64,000 bases of DNA, from contig SVKO01000002.1 of assembly GCA_015068455.1 (NCBI GenBank), positions 248,001-312,000 of the forward strand, read 5' to 3'. Position numbers and translations under genes: made by a program. This DNA comes from Oscillospiraceae bacterium (GTDB lineage Bacteria; Bacillota; Clostridia; Oscillospirales; Oscillospiraceae). Each line of letters opens with the position of its first letter. Within the stretch, counting starts at the first letter, position 1. The notes below the pieces were generated by a model. The model saw only the letters and a program-made list of their open reading frames with translations. It had not been told where the DNA came from and made no database searches. Shown piece after piece: positions 37,371 to 46,109 of the stretch.

Positions 37371-38794
37371 ATATGTTCCTCCTCAGCCGGGCAATAGGGC
37401 AGAACGATCCGGAAGGTGGTGCCGGAGTCCACTTCGCTTTCGATGTCGAAGGTGAAGTCGTCGCCGAAGGTCAGCTTGAGGCGCTGCCAGGCGGCAAATA
37501 CGCCGAATCCCGGCGGTTCGTTGGAGCCGAGCGAGCGGAGGATCTTTGCCCGGGTCTCCGGCGACATGCCGACGCCGGTATCGCTGACGGTGAGAACCAC
37601 CTTGTCGCCCTGCATCTCGCCCTTGACCAGGATGGTGCCGATGCCCCGTTTTGGCTTGATCCCGTGATAGATGGCGTTTTCCACCAGGGGCTGCAGGGTC
37701 ATCTTTGGAATGCTGCTGTTCTCAATGGTGGGGTCGATGTCGATGGAATAGCGCAGGATGTCCTGATAGCGGAACTGCTGGATCTCCAGATAGCTCTTGA
37801 CATGCTGGAGCTCTTCGCTCAGCAGAATGATCTCCTTGCCGTTGGACAGGAAGGAGCGGAAATAGTTGGAGAGGCTTGAGACCATCTCCACCGCCTGGTC
37901 GTTTTTTTTCGTCTCGACCAGCCATACGATGGCGTCGAGGGTATTATAAAGGAAATGGGGGTTGATCTGTGCCTGCAGCAGCGACAGCTCCATGCTGCGA
38001 AGACGCGCCTGCTCCCGGTGGGTAAGCTCGATCTGATCGTTCAGCTTGCCGACCATTTCCTCCATGGAGTCGCTCAGGGTCTGGAGCTTGTCGTCGTAGG
38101 CGGGCACCGGCGTCTTCACGGTCAGGTCGCCCCGGCCGATCTCCTGCACGCGCTCATAGAGGGCGTCAATGGGCTGAATGATGCTTTTGGACATCCGGAC
38201 CACCCGCCGGACAGACAGAAGGACGAGGAACAGCATCAGCGCCGGCGCGGCAATGCTCGAAACATTGCGCCAGACGCCCATGTTCTGCCGCAGAGCGGCC
38301 AGTTCACCCGCCTCGTAATAGAGGTAGGTGTTCATGTATTTCTGAATGAGCTCCGTGATGACATAGATGTTGTTTTCCAGCTGGGCCATGCGTTGGGCGT
38401 AACCGTTCGTGTTTTCAAGCTCCGAGATACAGTCGGAGAGATTGCCCATCAGGTTCAGCACGCCGTGGATCGCCTTCCGGCTGTCTTTGTTTCGGGTGCC
38501 TGCCTGCAGGGTCTCCGCCAATGCTTTTGCCTCGGCAACTTCATCCAGGGGAACGTCCGACGCGCTGCCGGTGACGAACTGGTACATTTTCAGATCGACC
38601 TCATCCTTGAAGTTCTGGTTGAAGGTCGAGACGGTGGTGATGTTGCGGATCTCCTTTTCATACTGGATGCTGAAGGAAAGGAACAGCAGGAACAGGAGGA
38701 TGCACATCACGCACATCGGCACGAGCAGAGCAAGGCTCATGCTCCAGAGCTTCTGGTCGATGGACTGCTTTTTCGTTTGTATGGATCGTCTCAT
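37367..38794 (-). CDS. LytS/YesM-type sensor histidine kinase
   Basis: This 475-residue membrane kinase has an N-terminal transmembrane helix (ALLVPMCVMCILLFLLFLSF), an extracytoplasmic helical sensor domain of about 140 residues, a second helix (ISSIAAPALMLFLVLLSV) and a HAMP-like linker. The His_kinase domain has the phosphoacceptor His in NPHFLYNTLDA, and the HATPase ends with GVGMSPETR and GFGVF. ATG 38794 lies one base after the response regulator stop and gives MRRSIQTKK; upstream in-frame ATGs lie inside that gene. It is the second gene of the operon and presumably phosphorylates the regulator upstream of it. Confidence 0.93.
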   Translation of the reverse strand: MRRSIQTKKQSIDQKLWSMSLALLVPMCVMCILLFLLFLSFSIQYEKEIRNITTVSTFNQNFKDEVDLKMYQFVTGSASDVPLDEVAEAKALAETLQAGTRNKDSRKAIHGVLNLMGNLSDCISELENTNGYAQRMAQLENNIYVITELIQKYMNTYLYYEAGELAALRQNMGVWRNVSSIAAPALMLFLVLLSVRRVVRMSKSIIQPIDALYERVQEIGRGDLTVKTPVPAYDDKLQTLSDSMEEMVGKLNDQIELTHREQARLRSMELSLLQAQINPHFLYNTLDAIVWLVETKKNDQAVEMVSSLSNYFRSFLSNGKEIILLSEELQHVKSYLEIQQFRYQDILRYSIDIDPTIENSSIPKMTLQPLVENAIYHGIKPKRGIGTILVKGEMQGDKVVLTVSDTGVGMSPETRAKILRSLGSNEPPGFGVFAAWQRLKLTFGDDFTFDIESEVDSGTTFRIVLPYCPAEEEHI

Positions 38795-38795
38795 T

Positions 38796-40388
38796 TTACG
38801 TTTTGTTTCCGGCCCGGTAGTCCCGGGGTGTGCACTGCTGGGTTTTCTTGAAAACAAAGCTGAAATATCTCGGGTCCTTGTATCCGACCTCATATGCGAT
38901 CTCTCCGGAGCGCTTGGCGGTATTGCGCAGCAGATATTTTGCCTTTTCCATGCGCTTCTGCGTCAGATATTCCACAAAGGAGATGCCCATTTTCTGGCTG
39001 AATACGGCGCTGAGATAGTTGGCGCTGATGTTGATGGCCTTTGCCACGACGTTCAGGGAGATGGATTCGTCGGAATAGTTTTGATCGATGTACTTCAGGG
39101 CGTTTTCAATGATGCTGCTGTTCTGCTTCTGGGATTCGTCGTCGCGGATTTGAAGCGCCTGCTCCAGAACCTTGGAGAAATAGGCGCGCAGGTGCTCGTC
39201 ATTCTTGTCGAGGGACATGGGCGGCAGCTCCAGCTGATGGGTGTCGCAGCCCATGGACTGCAGCGCGGCAATGGCGTTGACGCGCACGCTGACGATCAGA
39301 TAATGGCGGAACAGCAGCAGCCGGACGGCGTCGCCCAGCTTGCCGAACAGATCGCGCGTAAACCCGTCGATCTCGTTTTTCAGGCCGCTCTGAATAAAGC
39401 TGCGCAGCATCATGGGGTCAAAGAGGCCGGAGTCGATGAGATCCTGATCCTGGCCTTCGGAAGGATAGCGGTCGATGGATTCCTGGGTGAGCACATGCTG
39501 GCCCTGCAGAAGATGGCGCAGGGAAAGGATGTGGTTGACCCGGGCATAGCAGCCCGGAAGCTCATCCAGAGCGTAGACGGGTGTTCCGGCTGCCACATAC
39601 CAGTCCATGGGGACCGTCGTCATATCGCAGCGGCGCTGGATGCTGTCCACACAGCGGCGGGTCAGCTCCTGCAGCGTGACGGCGTTGCCCTTGATGATGA
39701 CGGCGTAGCAGAACAGGTTGCAGCGGAACAGAAGGTGCTCCGGCAGACGAAGCAGATCCTGGATCAGCTCGTCATAGAGCATGGCGACGGATTCGGAGTA
39801 CTCGGATTTGGCTGCCCGGGGCTGAAGGGTAAACAGGACCATGTTGTAGCCCGGCGCATCCAGATCGATGTCCAGCTCCTGCGCCTGCTTGCGCAGCTCG
39901 TCGGCGGGAATGGAGCCGTCCACCAGGTTTTCGAAGAAGATGCGGCGGGAATAGCGCTCATATTCCCGGGTTTCCTGGTTGAATTTCCGCAGGAAGCTGT
40001 GCTGCTCCTGCTCCTCCTCGATGCGGCGCTTGGTCTGCTCCAGCGCGCGGATCATGCTGACCTTTGTCACGGGTTTGAGCAGGTACTGATCCACATGCAG
40101 CTCGATCGCCTGCCGTGCGTACTCGAAATCGTCGTAGCCGCTGATGATGATGATTTTCGTATTGGGAAGCTCGCGGCTGACGATCCGGCTGATTTCCAGA
40201 CCGTCCATGAACGGCATCTTGATATCGGTGATGAGAATGTCCGGCTTGATCTTCCGGATCAGGGGCAGAGCCATCTCACCGTCTGCCGCTTCGCCGGCGA
40301 AGGTGAAGCCGTACTGCTCCCAGGGAATATTATCGCGAAGACCCTCGCGGACAATGCTTTCGTCCTCAGTCAGGAATACTTTGAGCAT
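38796..40388 (-). CDS. YesN/AraC-type response regulator
   Basis: This 530-residue protein has an N-terminal receiver domain with Asp55 in ITDIKMPF, acidic residues EDE at 8-10 and Lys in LLKPV. A central region of about 250 residues follows, then a C-terminal AraC-type pair of HTH motifs (NVVAKAINISANYLSAVFSQ, EIAYEVGYKDPRYFSFVFKK, the latter split by residue). ATG 40388 has GGGGGA at 7-nt spacing; the open frame to 40469 passes back through the promoter. As first gene of the operon it probably activates the sugar genes in response to the kinase at 37367-38794. Confidence 0.94.
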   Translation of the reverse strand: MLKVFLTEDESIVREGLRDNIPWEQYGFTFAGEAADGEMALPLIRKIKPDILITDIKMPFMDGLEISRIVSRELPNTKIIIISGYDDFEYARQAIELHVDQYLLKPVTKVSMIRALEQTKRRIEEEQEQHSFLRKFNQETREYERYSRRIFFENLVDGSIPADELRKQAQELDIDLDAPGYNMVLFTLQPRAAKSEYSESVAMLYDELIQDLLRLPEHLLFRCNLFCYAVIIKGNAVTLQELTRRCVDSIQRRCDMTTVPMDWYVAAGTPVYALDELPGCYARVNHILSLRHLLQGQHVLTQESIDRYPSEGQDQDLIDSGLFDPMMLRSFIQSGLKNEIDGFTRDLFGKLGDAVRLLLFRHYLIVSVRVNAIAALQSMGCDTHQLELPPMSLDKNDEHLRAYFSKVLEQALQIRDDESQKQNSSIIENALKYIDQNYSDESISLNVVAKAINISANYLSAVFSQKMGISFVEYLTQKRMEKAKYLLRNTAKRSGEIAYEVGYKDPRYFSFVFKKTQQCTPRDYRAGNKT

Positions 40389-40441
40389 GCTTGTTCCCCC
40401 ATAATGCCAAATGTTGTACGGTTTGACGTTTTTATAAAAAA

Positions 40442-40471
40442 AGTATACCATATTTCCAGGCAGAAACACAA
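40442..40471 (-). promoter_or_regulatory. Promoter of the sugar-sensing operon
   Basis: On the minus strand TTGTGT, an 18-nt spacer and TATACT with extended TGG. It lies about 53 nt before ATG 40388. Confidence 0.7.
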
Positions 40472-40514
40472 GAAGGAGTTTCTGATTTGCTAAGATTTCC
40501 TTCGTCGGAAACCG

Positions 40515-40543
40515 TTGACAAATCTATGGATGTTGTGTAAACT
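40515..40543 (+). promoter_or_regulatory. Promoter of the small membrane-protein pair
   Basis: TTGACA (40515-40520), a 17-nt spacer and TAAACT (40538-40543), divergent from the sugar-operon promoter. Confidence 0.75.
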
Positions 40544-40601
40544 GAAAATCGAAGAAATCGACGCCGCAATGTGTACTGTCGGTACTATGGAGGAGCGTTT
40601 T

Positions 40602-41003
40602 ATGGCTTGTTTTCTGGTTTCGGCTGCGGAAGCCGCCGTGGTAACTGTTACCGCGAAAATCATCGAAAAAAAAGAAAAAAAGGAAATTGCGCATACCGGC
40701 GTGGTCGAAGCGCATAAGATCCCGTTTTCCCGGAAGCTGCGCTGGCTTTCCAATCTGCAGTGGGGCGGCAGTGCGCTGCTGGCCTTTGAGCATTTGTGGC
40801 ATGGGGAGATCGTCCCCTGGGCGCCTTTCCTGACCGAAATGTCTGACAAGGCTGCCACGGGAGAAATGCTCCATGAGATGGCCACCGTGGGCGTCTGCAT
40901 GGCCGCGTTGACCACCGCCGTCTGGCTGGGAATGCTGGCGGTATCGGCGATCCTGGAAAAGCGTGCCCGGGCTGAGGCGCTTGCGTCGGAGAGCGGCGTA
41001 TGA
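40602..41003 (+). CDS. Hypothetical membrane protein
   Basis: This 133-residue protein is not recognised. There is a hydrophobic N-terminus (ACFLVSAAEAAVVTVTA), a basic linker with KKEKKE, a middle hydrophobic segment (NLQWGGSALLAFEHLW) and a C-terminal helix (GVCMAALTTAVWLGMLAVSAI). ATG 40602 is chosen over upstream ATGs because GGAGG lies 8 nt before it. It overlaps the next membrane gene by four bases (ATGA), which suggests the two products act as a complex. Confidence 0.7.
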   Translation: MACFLVSAAEAAVVTVTAKIIEKKEKKEIAHTGVVEAHKIPFSRKLRWLSNLQWGGSALLAFEHLWHGEIVPWAPFLTEMSDKAATGEMLHEMATVGVCMAALTTAVWLGMLAVSAILEKRARAEALASESGV

Positions 41004-41311
41004 CTCTGCTTGTCACAGCGTTTGCCGCCGTGATCTGTACGGCGCTGTGGTATAAAAACGCGCCGGAGAGCAAAATGCAGCTCGGCGTGCTGTGCTGGCT
41101 TTTCTGGGGCGCGTCGCTCATGTGGCTGGTGGACGCGATCTTCGAGTACCGGGAGCTGGGCGCGGAATACTTTACCCCCTCCCCGGAGGATCTGCTGAAC
41201 GACCTGTTCCTGGGCCTGAGCGTGGTGGCCCTGGGGCTGATCATCTGGATCATCGTGCTGCTGATCAGGGATCCCAGGGGCGTGCTAAAGGCGAAGCTTT
41301 ATAAGAAATAA
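41000..41311 (+). CDS. Hypothetical small membrane protein
   Basis: This 103-residue protein has three predicted helices: MTLLVTAFAAVICTALWY, GVLCWLFWGASLMWLVDAIF, and a final one at about 68-88 (LFLGLSVVALGLIIWIIVLL). It has a short acidic loop between the second and third. The tail KAKLYKK is basic. No family is recognised. It is translationally coupled to the preceding gene and ends at a strong terminator, so the pair forms a bicistronic unit. Confidence 0.7.
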   Translation: MTLLVTAFAAVICTALWYKNAPESKMQLGVLCWLFWGASLMWLVDAIFEYRELGAEYFTPSPEDLLNDLFLGLSVVALGLIIWIIVLLIRDPRGVLKAKLYKK

Positions 41312-41316
41312 CCGGA

Positions 41317-41351
41317 AGCGGTCCTGTGCCCGAATGACAGGACCGCTTTTT
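41317..41351 (+). terminator. Terminator before larB
   Basis: AGCGGTCCTGT / ACAGGACCGCT (11 bp) is followed by TTTTTC. Confidence 0.9.
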
Positions 41352-41368
41352 CACAAGGAAGGAACCGT

Positions 41369-42124
41369 ATGCAAAGTGAAATGAGAAAGCTCCTGCAGGC
41401 GGTCCGCGACGGAGAGGTATCCGTGGACGACGCGCTGCTGCAAATCAAGACCCAGCCCTTTGTGGATCTGGGCTTTGCGAGAGTGGATCTGCACAGACGG
41501 GTGCGGCAGGGAAGTGCGGAGGTGATCTACGGCGCGTCCAAGACCCCGGATCAGATCCGTGCCATCGTTCAGACGATGCTGGACAACGCCCAGGACCGCG
41601 TGATCATCACAAGAATGAGCCCGGCGGCGGCGGAGGAATTGCGCGAAAGCTTCGCCCTTCACTATTGGCCCGAGGCCCGTTTTGCTTTGGTCGGAGATCT
41701 GCCGGAGGCCGACGGCATCGGCACGGTGGTGGTCGCCGCTGCCGGCACCAGCGATCTGCCCGTGGCGGAGGAAGCGGCGCTGACCGCCGAAGCCCTGGGC
41801 AATCGGGTCACGAGAGTATACGATGTGGGCGTGGCAGGGCTGCACCGCCTGCTGGCGGAGAAGGAAAGGATCATGACGGCCAGCGTGATCGTGGCGGTGG
41901 CGGGCATGGAGGGCGCGCTGGCCAGCGTGGTCGGCGGCCTGGCGGACTGCCCGGTGATCGCCGTGCCGACCTCCGTGGGCTACGGGGCCAGCTTCGGCGG
42001 CCTTTCGGCGCTGCTGGCCATGCTCAATTCCTGCGCCAGCGGCGTTTCGGTGGTGAACATCGACAACGGCTTCGGCGCGGGCTATCTTGCCGGCATGATC
42101 AACCATATGGAGGCGAAAAAATGA
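41369..42124 (+). CDS. larB: Nickel-pincer cofactor biosynthesis protein LarB
   Basis: LarB carboxylates and hydrolyses nicotinic acid adenine dinucleotide in the first step of nickel-pincer nucleotide synthesis, the cofactor of lactate racemase LarA and relatives. The 251-residue protein has an AIR-carboxylase-like (PurE) C-terminal domain: VVAAGTSDLPVAEEAALTA, VAGMEGALASVVGG and PTSVGYGASFGGLSALL. AAGGAAGG lies 6 nt before the start. Its stop overlaps the larC start (ATGA). Confidence 0.95.
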   Translation: MQSEMRKLLQAVRDGEVSVDDALLQIKTQPFVDLGFARVDLHRRVRQGSAEVIYGASKTPDQIRAIVQTMLDNAQDRVIITRMSPAAAEELRESFALHYWPEARFALVGDLPEADGIGTVVVAAAGTSDLPVAEEAALTAEALGNRVTRVYDVGVAGLHRLLAEKERIMTASVIVAVAGMEGALASVVGGLADCPVIAVPTSVGYGASFGGLSALLAMLNSCASGVSVVNIDNGFGAGYLAGMINHMEAKK

Positions 42125-43320
42125 GGACGCTTTATATCGACTGCTCCATGGGCGCGGCGGGGGATATGCTCACCGCCGCGGCGCTGGAGCTGATTCCGGA
42201 CCCCGGCGCGTTTATTGAAAAAATGAATGCCATCGGCATCCCCGGCGTGCATTTTGAGGCGGTCCCCGCCAGCAAATGCGGCGTCAGCGGCACCCATGTG
42301 CGCGTGACGGTGCACGGCCATGAGGAGCAGACGCACCATCACGGGCACGGCGGGCATCACCACAGCTCCATGGGCGAGATCGGCAGCGTTGTTTCCGGCC
42401 TGGACATTCCGGAGGAAGTGAAGCGGGATGTTCTGGCCGTTTACGGACTGATTGCGGACGCCGAGAGCCGGGTGCACGGCCAGAGCGTGGAGCTGGTCCA
42501 CTTCCATGAAGTGGGCGCTATGGATGCGGTGGCGGATATCACGGCTTTCTGCCTGCTGATACGTATGCTTCAGGTGGAGCGGGTGGTCGCGTCGCCGGTG
42601 CATGTGGGCAGCGGGACCGTCCGCTGCGCCCACGGCGTGCTGCCGGTGCCTGCGCCGGCCACGGCGCAGCTGCTGCTCGGCTGTCCCGTCTACGGCGGTG
42701 AGATCGAAGGGGAGCTGTGCACCCCCACGGGGGCGGCGCTGCTGAAATATTTCGCGGATTCCTTCGGCCCCATACCCGCGATGGTTGCCGAAGGCGTCGG
42801 CTATGGCATGGGCAGCCGGGATTTTCCCCGGGCCAACTGCCTGCGGCTCATGCTCGGAAAAACCGGGGACGCGGCGGAAACGGCGCTGGAGCTCAGCTGC
42901 AATGTGGACGATATGAGCGCGGAGGCCATCGCTTTTGCCATGGACCGGCTGTTTGAGGCCGGGGCAAGGGAGGTCTATACAGTCCCCGCGGGCATGAAAA
43001 AATCCCGCCCGGGCACCCTTTTGCGGGTCATCTGTCTGCCGGAGCAGCGCGAGCGTATCCTGCGCGCCCTGTTCCGCCACACCAGCACCATCGGCGTGCG
43101 GGAGGCGGAGACCAGACGCTATGTGCTCGAACGCACGGTCGGCCGCGTCCAAACGCCCCTGGGAGACATTCGCTATAAACGTTCTGCGGGCTACGGCGCA
43201 GAGCGGATCAAGTATGAGTACGATGACTGCGCACGCATCGCGGCGGCGAATGATCTGACCCTGGAGGAGGTCCGGCAGCTTGCCGACCGGGCAAGAAGGT
43301 CGGAGATACACAGCGTGTGA
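42121..43320 (+). CDS. larC: Nickel-pincer cofactor nickel insertase LarC (single open frame)
   Basis: LarC inserts Ni(II) into the dithio-pincer precursor in a CTP-dependent reaction. The 399-residue protein has the N-terminal CSMGAAGDML motif, a His-rich nickel-binding loop (HHHGHGGHHHSS) around 75-90, and VHFHEVGAMDAVADI. The C-terminal part includes VDDMSAEAIAFAMDRLF and TSTIGVRE. In Lactobacillus plantarum LarC is made by a programmed frameshift from larC1/larC2; here one frame covers both halves. ATG 42121 overlaps the larB stop. LarE and LarA are not in the window. Confidence 0.95.
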   Translation: MRTLYIDCSMGAAGDMLTAAALELIPDPGAFIEKMNAIGIPGVHFEAVPASKCGVSGTHVRVTVHGHEEQTHHHGHGGHHHSSMGEIGSVVSGLDIPEEVKRDVLAVYGLIADAESRVHGQSVELVHFHEVGAMDAVADITAFCLLIRMLQVERVVASPVHVGSGTVRCAHGVLPVPAPATAQLLLGCPVYGGEIEGELCTPTGAALLKYFADSFGPIPAMVAEGVGYGMGSRDFPRANCLRLMLGKTGDAAETALELSCNVDDMSAEAIAFAMDRLFEAGAREVYTVPAGMKKSRPGTLLRVICLPEQRERILRALFRHTSTIGVREAETRRYVLERTVGRVQTPLGDIRYKRSAGYGAERIKYEYDDCARIAAANDLTLEEVRQLADRARRSEIHSV

Positions 43321-43348
43321 AGTCTGCCTTATTCCGAAAAAAGAACAA

Positions 43349-43392
43349 TGCGGCTCTGCGACCGGTCAAAACGATCGCAGAGCCGCTTATTT
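43349..43392 (+). terminator. Terminator between convergent larC and rarD
   Basis: GCGGCTCTGCGA / TCGCAGAGCCGC (12 bp) is followed by TTATTTTAT. Confidence 0.85.
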
Positions 43393-43402
43393 TATAAGGG
43401 TT

Positions 43403-44290
43403 TTATTGGCTGCTTCTTTTCTGATCGCGGAGGGTAAAACCGGCATAAATGAGGATGCCGGCCCAGATGAAGGCCAGGCTCCAGAGCTTCTCCCGGGTGA
43501 TGGACTCGCGGAGGATCAGACTGCAGACAACGCCCAGCGTGGGACTGATGTACTGACCGATGCTGACGGTCATGAGCTTCAGTCTGCGCACGCCGACAGA
43601 GTAGAGCAGCATCGGAAGGCCCGTTACGATGCCGCCGCCCAGCAGGAACAGCGCGCGCAGCGGCGTGAGTTCTGCAAGGCCGCCCGGACCGCGGCGGAAG
43701 ATCAGCAGATATGCCAGCATAAACGGCGCGGCCAGAAGGATCTCCACGCTGGTGCTGACGATGGAATCGATCGTGAGACTCTTTTTGATGGCGGCATAGA
43801 CGGCGAACATGACCGCCAGCGAGACAGTCACCCAGGGCAGCGCACCCAGGGCCGCTGCGGAGATCACGATCCCCGCGATCATCAGCGCCAGGGCGGCAAA
43901 ATGATATGCCCGGCATTTTTCGTGAAACACAAGCGCGCCGAAGGCGAACACCACCAGGGGCTGGATATAGTATCCCACGCTGCACTCAAGCACCTGCGCG
44001 TGCTGTACGCCCCAGATGAACACGAACCAGTCGCCGAACAGCAGGGCGGCCGCCGGGATCTCGCGGACAAGGACCTTCCTGTCCCGGAACACCGCCCGGA
44101 ATTGTTCAAGCTTTCCCTGCGCGGTCAAAAGCAGCAGACAGAACAGGGAGGCGCTGATCGAGCGGGAGGCCATCAGGAACATGGAATCAAAGGTGCCGTC
44201 CAGATGCCAGTAAAGGGGCTGAAAGCCCCACAGGATATAGCATATAATGATACAGACAAAGCCTGTGCGCACGGCGCGGCGGTCATTCAT
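43403..44290 (-). CDS. rarD: EamA/RarD family membrane transporter
   Basis: This 295-residue protein has about ten transmembrane helices in two EamA-type halves and the RarD features WGFQPLYW near the start and SVGYYIQPL. Function is unproven; chloramphenicol sensitivity was described for E. coli RarD, and metabolite export is the usual assumption. ATG 44290 has AAGGAG at 6-nt spacing; the frame open to 44317 has no site. It has its own promoter and lies convergent with larC. Confidence 0.9.
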   Translation of the reverse strand: MNDRRAVRTGFVCIIICYILWGFQPLYWHLDGTFDSMFLMASRSISASLFCLLLLTAQGKLEQFRAVFRDRKVLVREIPAAALLFGDWFVFIWGVQHAQVLECSVGYYIQPLVVFAFGALVFHEKCRAYHFAALALMIAGIVISAAALGALPWVTVSLAVMFAVYAAIKKSLTIDSIVSTSVEILLAAPFMLAYLLIFRRGPGGLAELTPLRALFLLGGGIVTGLPMLLYSVGVRRLKLMTVSIGQYISPTLGVVCSLILRESITREKLWSLAFIWAGILIYAGFTLRDQKRSSQ

Positions 44291-44329
44291 GAAATACTCC
44301 TTCCGGCAGGGGGTCAATCAAACGAGGAT

Positions 44330-44358
44330 ATTATAGTAGGCACGCGGATAAAATGCAA
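44330..44358 (-). promoter_or_regulatory. Promoter of rarD
   Basis: On the minus strand TTGCAT, a 17-nt spacer and TATAAT. Confidence 0.82.
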
Positions 44359-44442
44359 CAGTTTTGTGGACTGTTTACAGAATCGTTGTATCAGATTTGT
44401 GGAATCGGCCATACTGATACAAAACCGAACCGGAGGGACGTC

Positions 44443-45153
44443 ATGGAACAGGAGAAAAACAGCGGCCGGGAACGCGACGCGCTGGAGGAATACGGCGCAG
44501 TCGGTCTGCGCACGGATGATTCGGACATCTGCACGCTGGCCATCATCGGTCAGATCGAGGGGCACCAGGTCCTGCCGGAGACGGCCAAGACCACCAAGTA
44601 TGAGCACGTTCTGCCGCTGCTGGCGGCGGTGGAGCAGAGCGAGCAGGTGAGGGGGCTGCTGCTTCTGCTCAATACCGTCGGCGGCGATATCGAGGCCGGA
44701 CTGGCCATTGCCGAGCTGGTCGCGGGGATGAAAAAGCCCACGGTCTCGCTGGTGCTGGGCGGCGGGCATTCCATCGGCGTGCCTCTGGCCGTATGCGCGA
44801 AAAAGAGCTTCATTGCGCGAACCGCATCCATGACCATCCATCCAGTGCGCATGACAGGGACGCTCATCGGCGCGCCGCAGACCTATCAGTATCTGCAGCG
44901 CATCCGTGAGCAGATCGTGGAATTCGTCACCCTCAATTCCGGCATTGACCGGGAGACCTTTCTGCACTATATGATGGCGACAGGGGAGATGGCCTCGGAC
45001 GTGGGCACGGTGATCTACGGGCAGCAGGCGGTGGACTGCGGACTCATCGACGCGGTGGGTTCTCTCAGCGATGCCCTGGACGCCCTGCATCAGATGATCG
45101 ACGCGGAAGCGGGGGAGCGTGCGGCAGATCATTCGCCCGATTCGGGCGCCTGA
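44443..45153 (+). CDS. tepA: ClpP-class serine protease, TepA-like
   Basis: This 236-residue cytoplasmic protein has a ClpP/crotonase fold. The nucleophile lies in GGGHSIGVPLAV and a His in ASMTIHPVRMTG. IGQIEGHQVLPETAKTTKYE, split by residue, is typical of the translocation-enhancing protein TepA (YmfB) of B. subtilis. ATG 44443 has CGGAGGG at 5-nt spacing. As in B. subtilis, where the tepA-type gene lies beside spoIIIE, the ftsK/spoIIIE gene follows, here with uppP between them. Confidence 0.9.
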   Translation: MEQEKNSGRERDALEEYGAVGLRTDDSDICTLAIIGQIEGHQVLPETAKTTKYEHVLPLLAAVEQSEQVRGLLLLLNTVGGDIEAGLAIAELVAGMKKPTVSLVLGGGHSIGVPLAVCAKKSFIARTASMTIHPVRMTGTLIGAPQTYQYLQRIREQIVEFVTLNSGIDRETFLHYMMATGEMASDVGTVIYGQQAVDCGLIDAVGSLSDALDALHQMIDAEAGERAADHSPDSGA

Positions 45154-45195
45154 GCTCTTTATTTTGTGAAAAAGCGAATTCACTGGAAAAATAAC

Positions 45196-45224
45196 TGGAA
45201 ATTATGTAAAATATATGGTATGAT
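45196..45224 (+). promoter_or_regulatory. Promoter of uppP
   Basis: TGGAAA (45196-45201), a 17-nt spacer and TATGAT with extended TGG. The -35 is weak. Confidence 0.5.
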
Positions 45225-45265
45225 AAAATGCAATATTTTCAGATCAATTTTTCCGGAGGACTGTT

Positions 45266-46099
45266 ATGACCTATCTTGAGGCGATCATTCTCGGCCTTGT
45301 CCAGGGAATCGCGGAATTTCTTCCCATCTCCAGCTCCGGGCACCTGAAGCTTTTTGAAAAGCTGCTGGGTCTGCCCAATGTGGAGACGGACTACATACTA
45401 TTCGACGTGCTTCTGCATTTCGGCACCCTTGTGGCAGTGCTGATCGTCTATCACCGGGTCATCGCAGATCTGCTGCGGGAGGCGCTGACGATGGTGCATA
45501 TCCGCACCCCGCGCGCCGGAGAGACGCCGGATCGGCCCAAACGGCGCATGATCGCGCTGCTGATCGCGTCGCTGCTTCCGCTGTTTCTGATCCTGCCGGT
45601 GAAGGACGCCATGGAAAAGCTGGGTTCGAGCTATCTGTTCATCGGGATCATGCTGATGATCACGGGCCTGGTGCTGTATATGAGCGACCATTTCCCGAAG
45701 GGGGAGAAGACCGAGAAGGAGATGACCCTCTGGGACGCCCTTCTTGTGGGCCTTGCTCAGGCCCTTGCCGTGTTCCCCGGTCTCAGCCGCTCGGGTATGA
45801 CCATCTCCGCCGGCACGGCCCGGGGGCTGGACCGCAGCTACGCTGTGCAGTTCTCTTTCCTCATGTCCATTCCCACCATCCTGGCGGCGGTGGTCCTGCA
45901 GATCGCGGATGCGGCGCGTGCGGGCGTTGATCCCTCGCTGCTGCCCAAGTATCTGGTGGGTGTGGTTGTCGCCGCGGCCTCCGGCGTCGGGGCCATGCGG
46001 CTGCTGCAGTATATCGCAAGAAAGAGCCGATTCGGCGGCTTCGCCTATTATTGCTGGGGCGCCGGTATCCTATCCATGCTCCTGTCCCTGATTTCCTGA
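45266..46099 (+). CDS. uppP: Undecaprenyl-diphosphatase UppP (BacA)
   Basis: UppP dephosphorylates undecaprenyl pyrophosphate, recycling the lipid carrier for cell-wall synthesis. The 277-residue membrane protein has the active-site motifs GLVQGIAEFLPISSSGH and FPGLSRSG. CCGGAGG precedes ATG 45266. ftsK follows after only 10 nt, so the two are likely cotranscribed. Overexpression of this family gives bacitracin resistance. Confidence 0.97.
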   Translation: MTYLEAIILGLVQGIAEFLPISSSGHLKLFEKLLGLPNVETDYILFDVLLHFGTLVAVLIVYHRVIADLLREALTMVHIRTPRAGETPDRPKRRMIALLIASLLPLFLILPVKDAMEKLGSSYLFIGIMLMITGLVLYMSDHFPKGEKTEKEMTLWDALLVGLAQALAVFPGLSRSGMTISAGTARGLDRSYAVQFSFLMSIPTILAAVVLQIADAARAGVDPSLLPKYLVGVVVAAASGVGAMRLLQYIARKSRFGGFAYYCWGAGILSMLLSLIS

Positions 46100-46109
46100 G
46101 GAGGTTATC

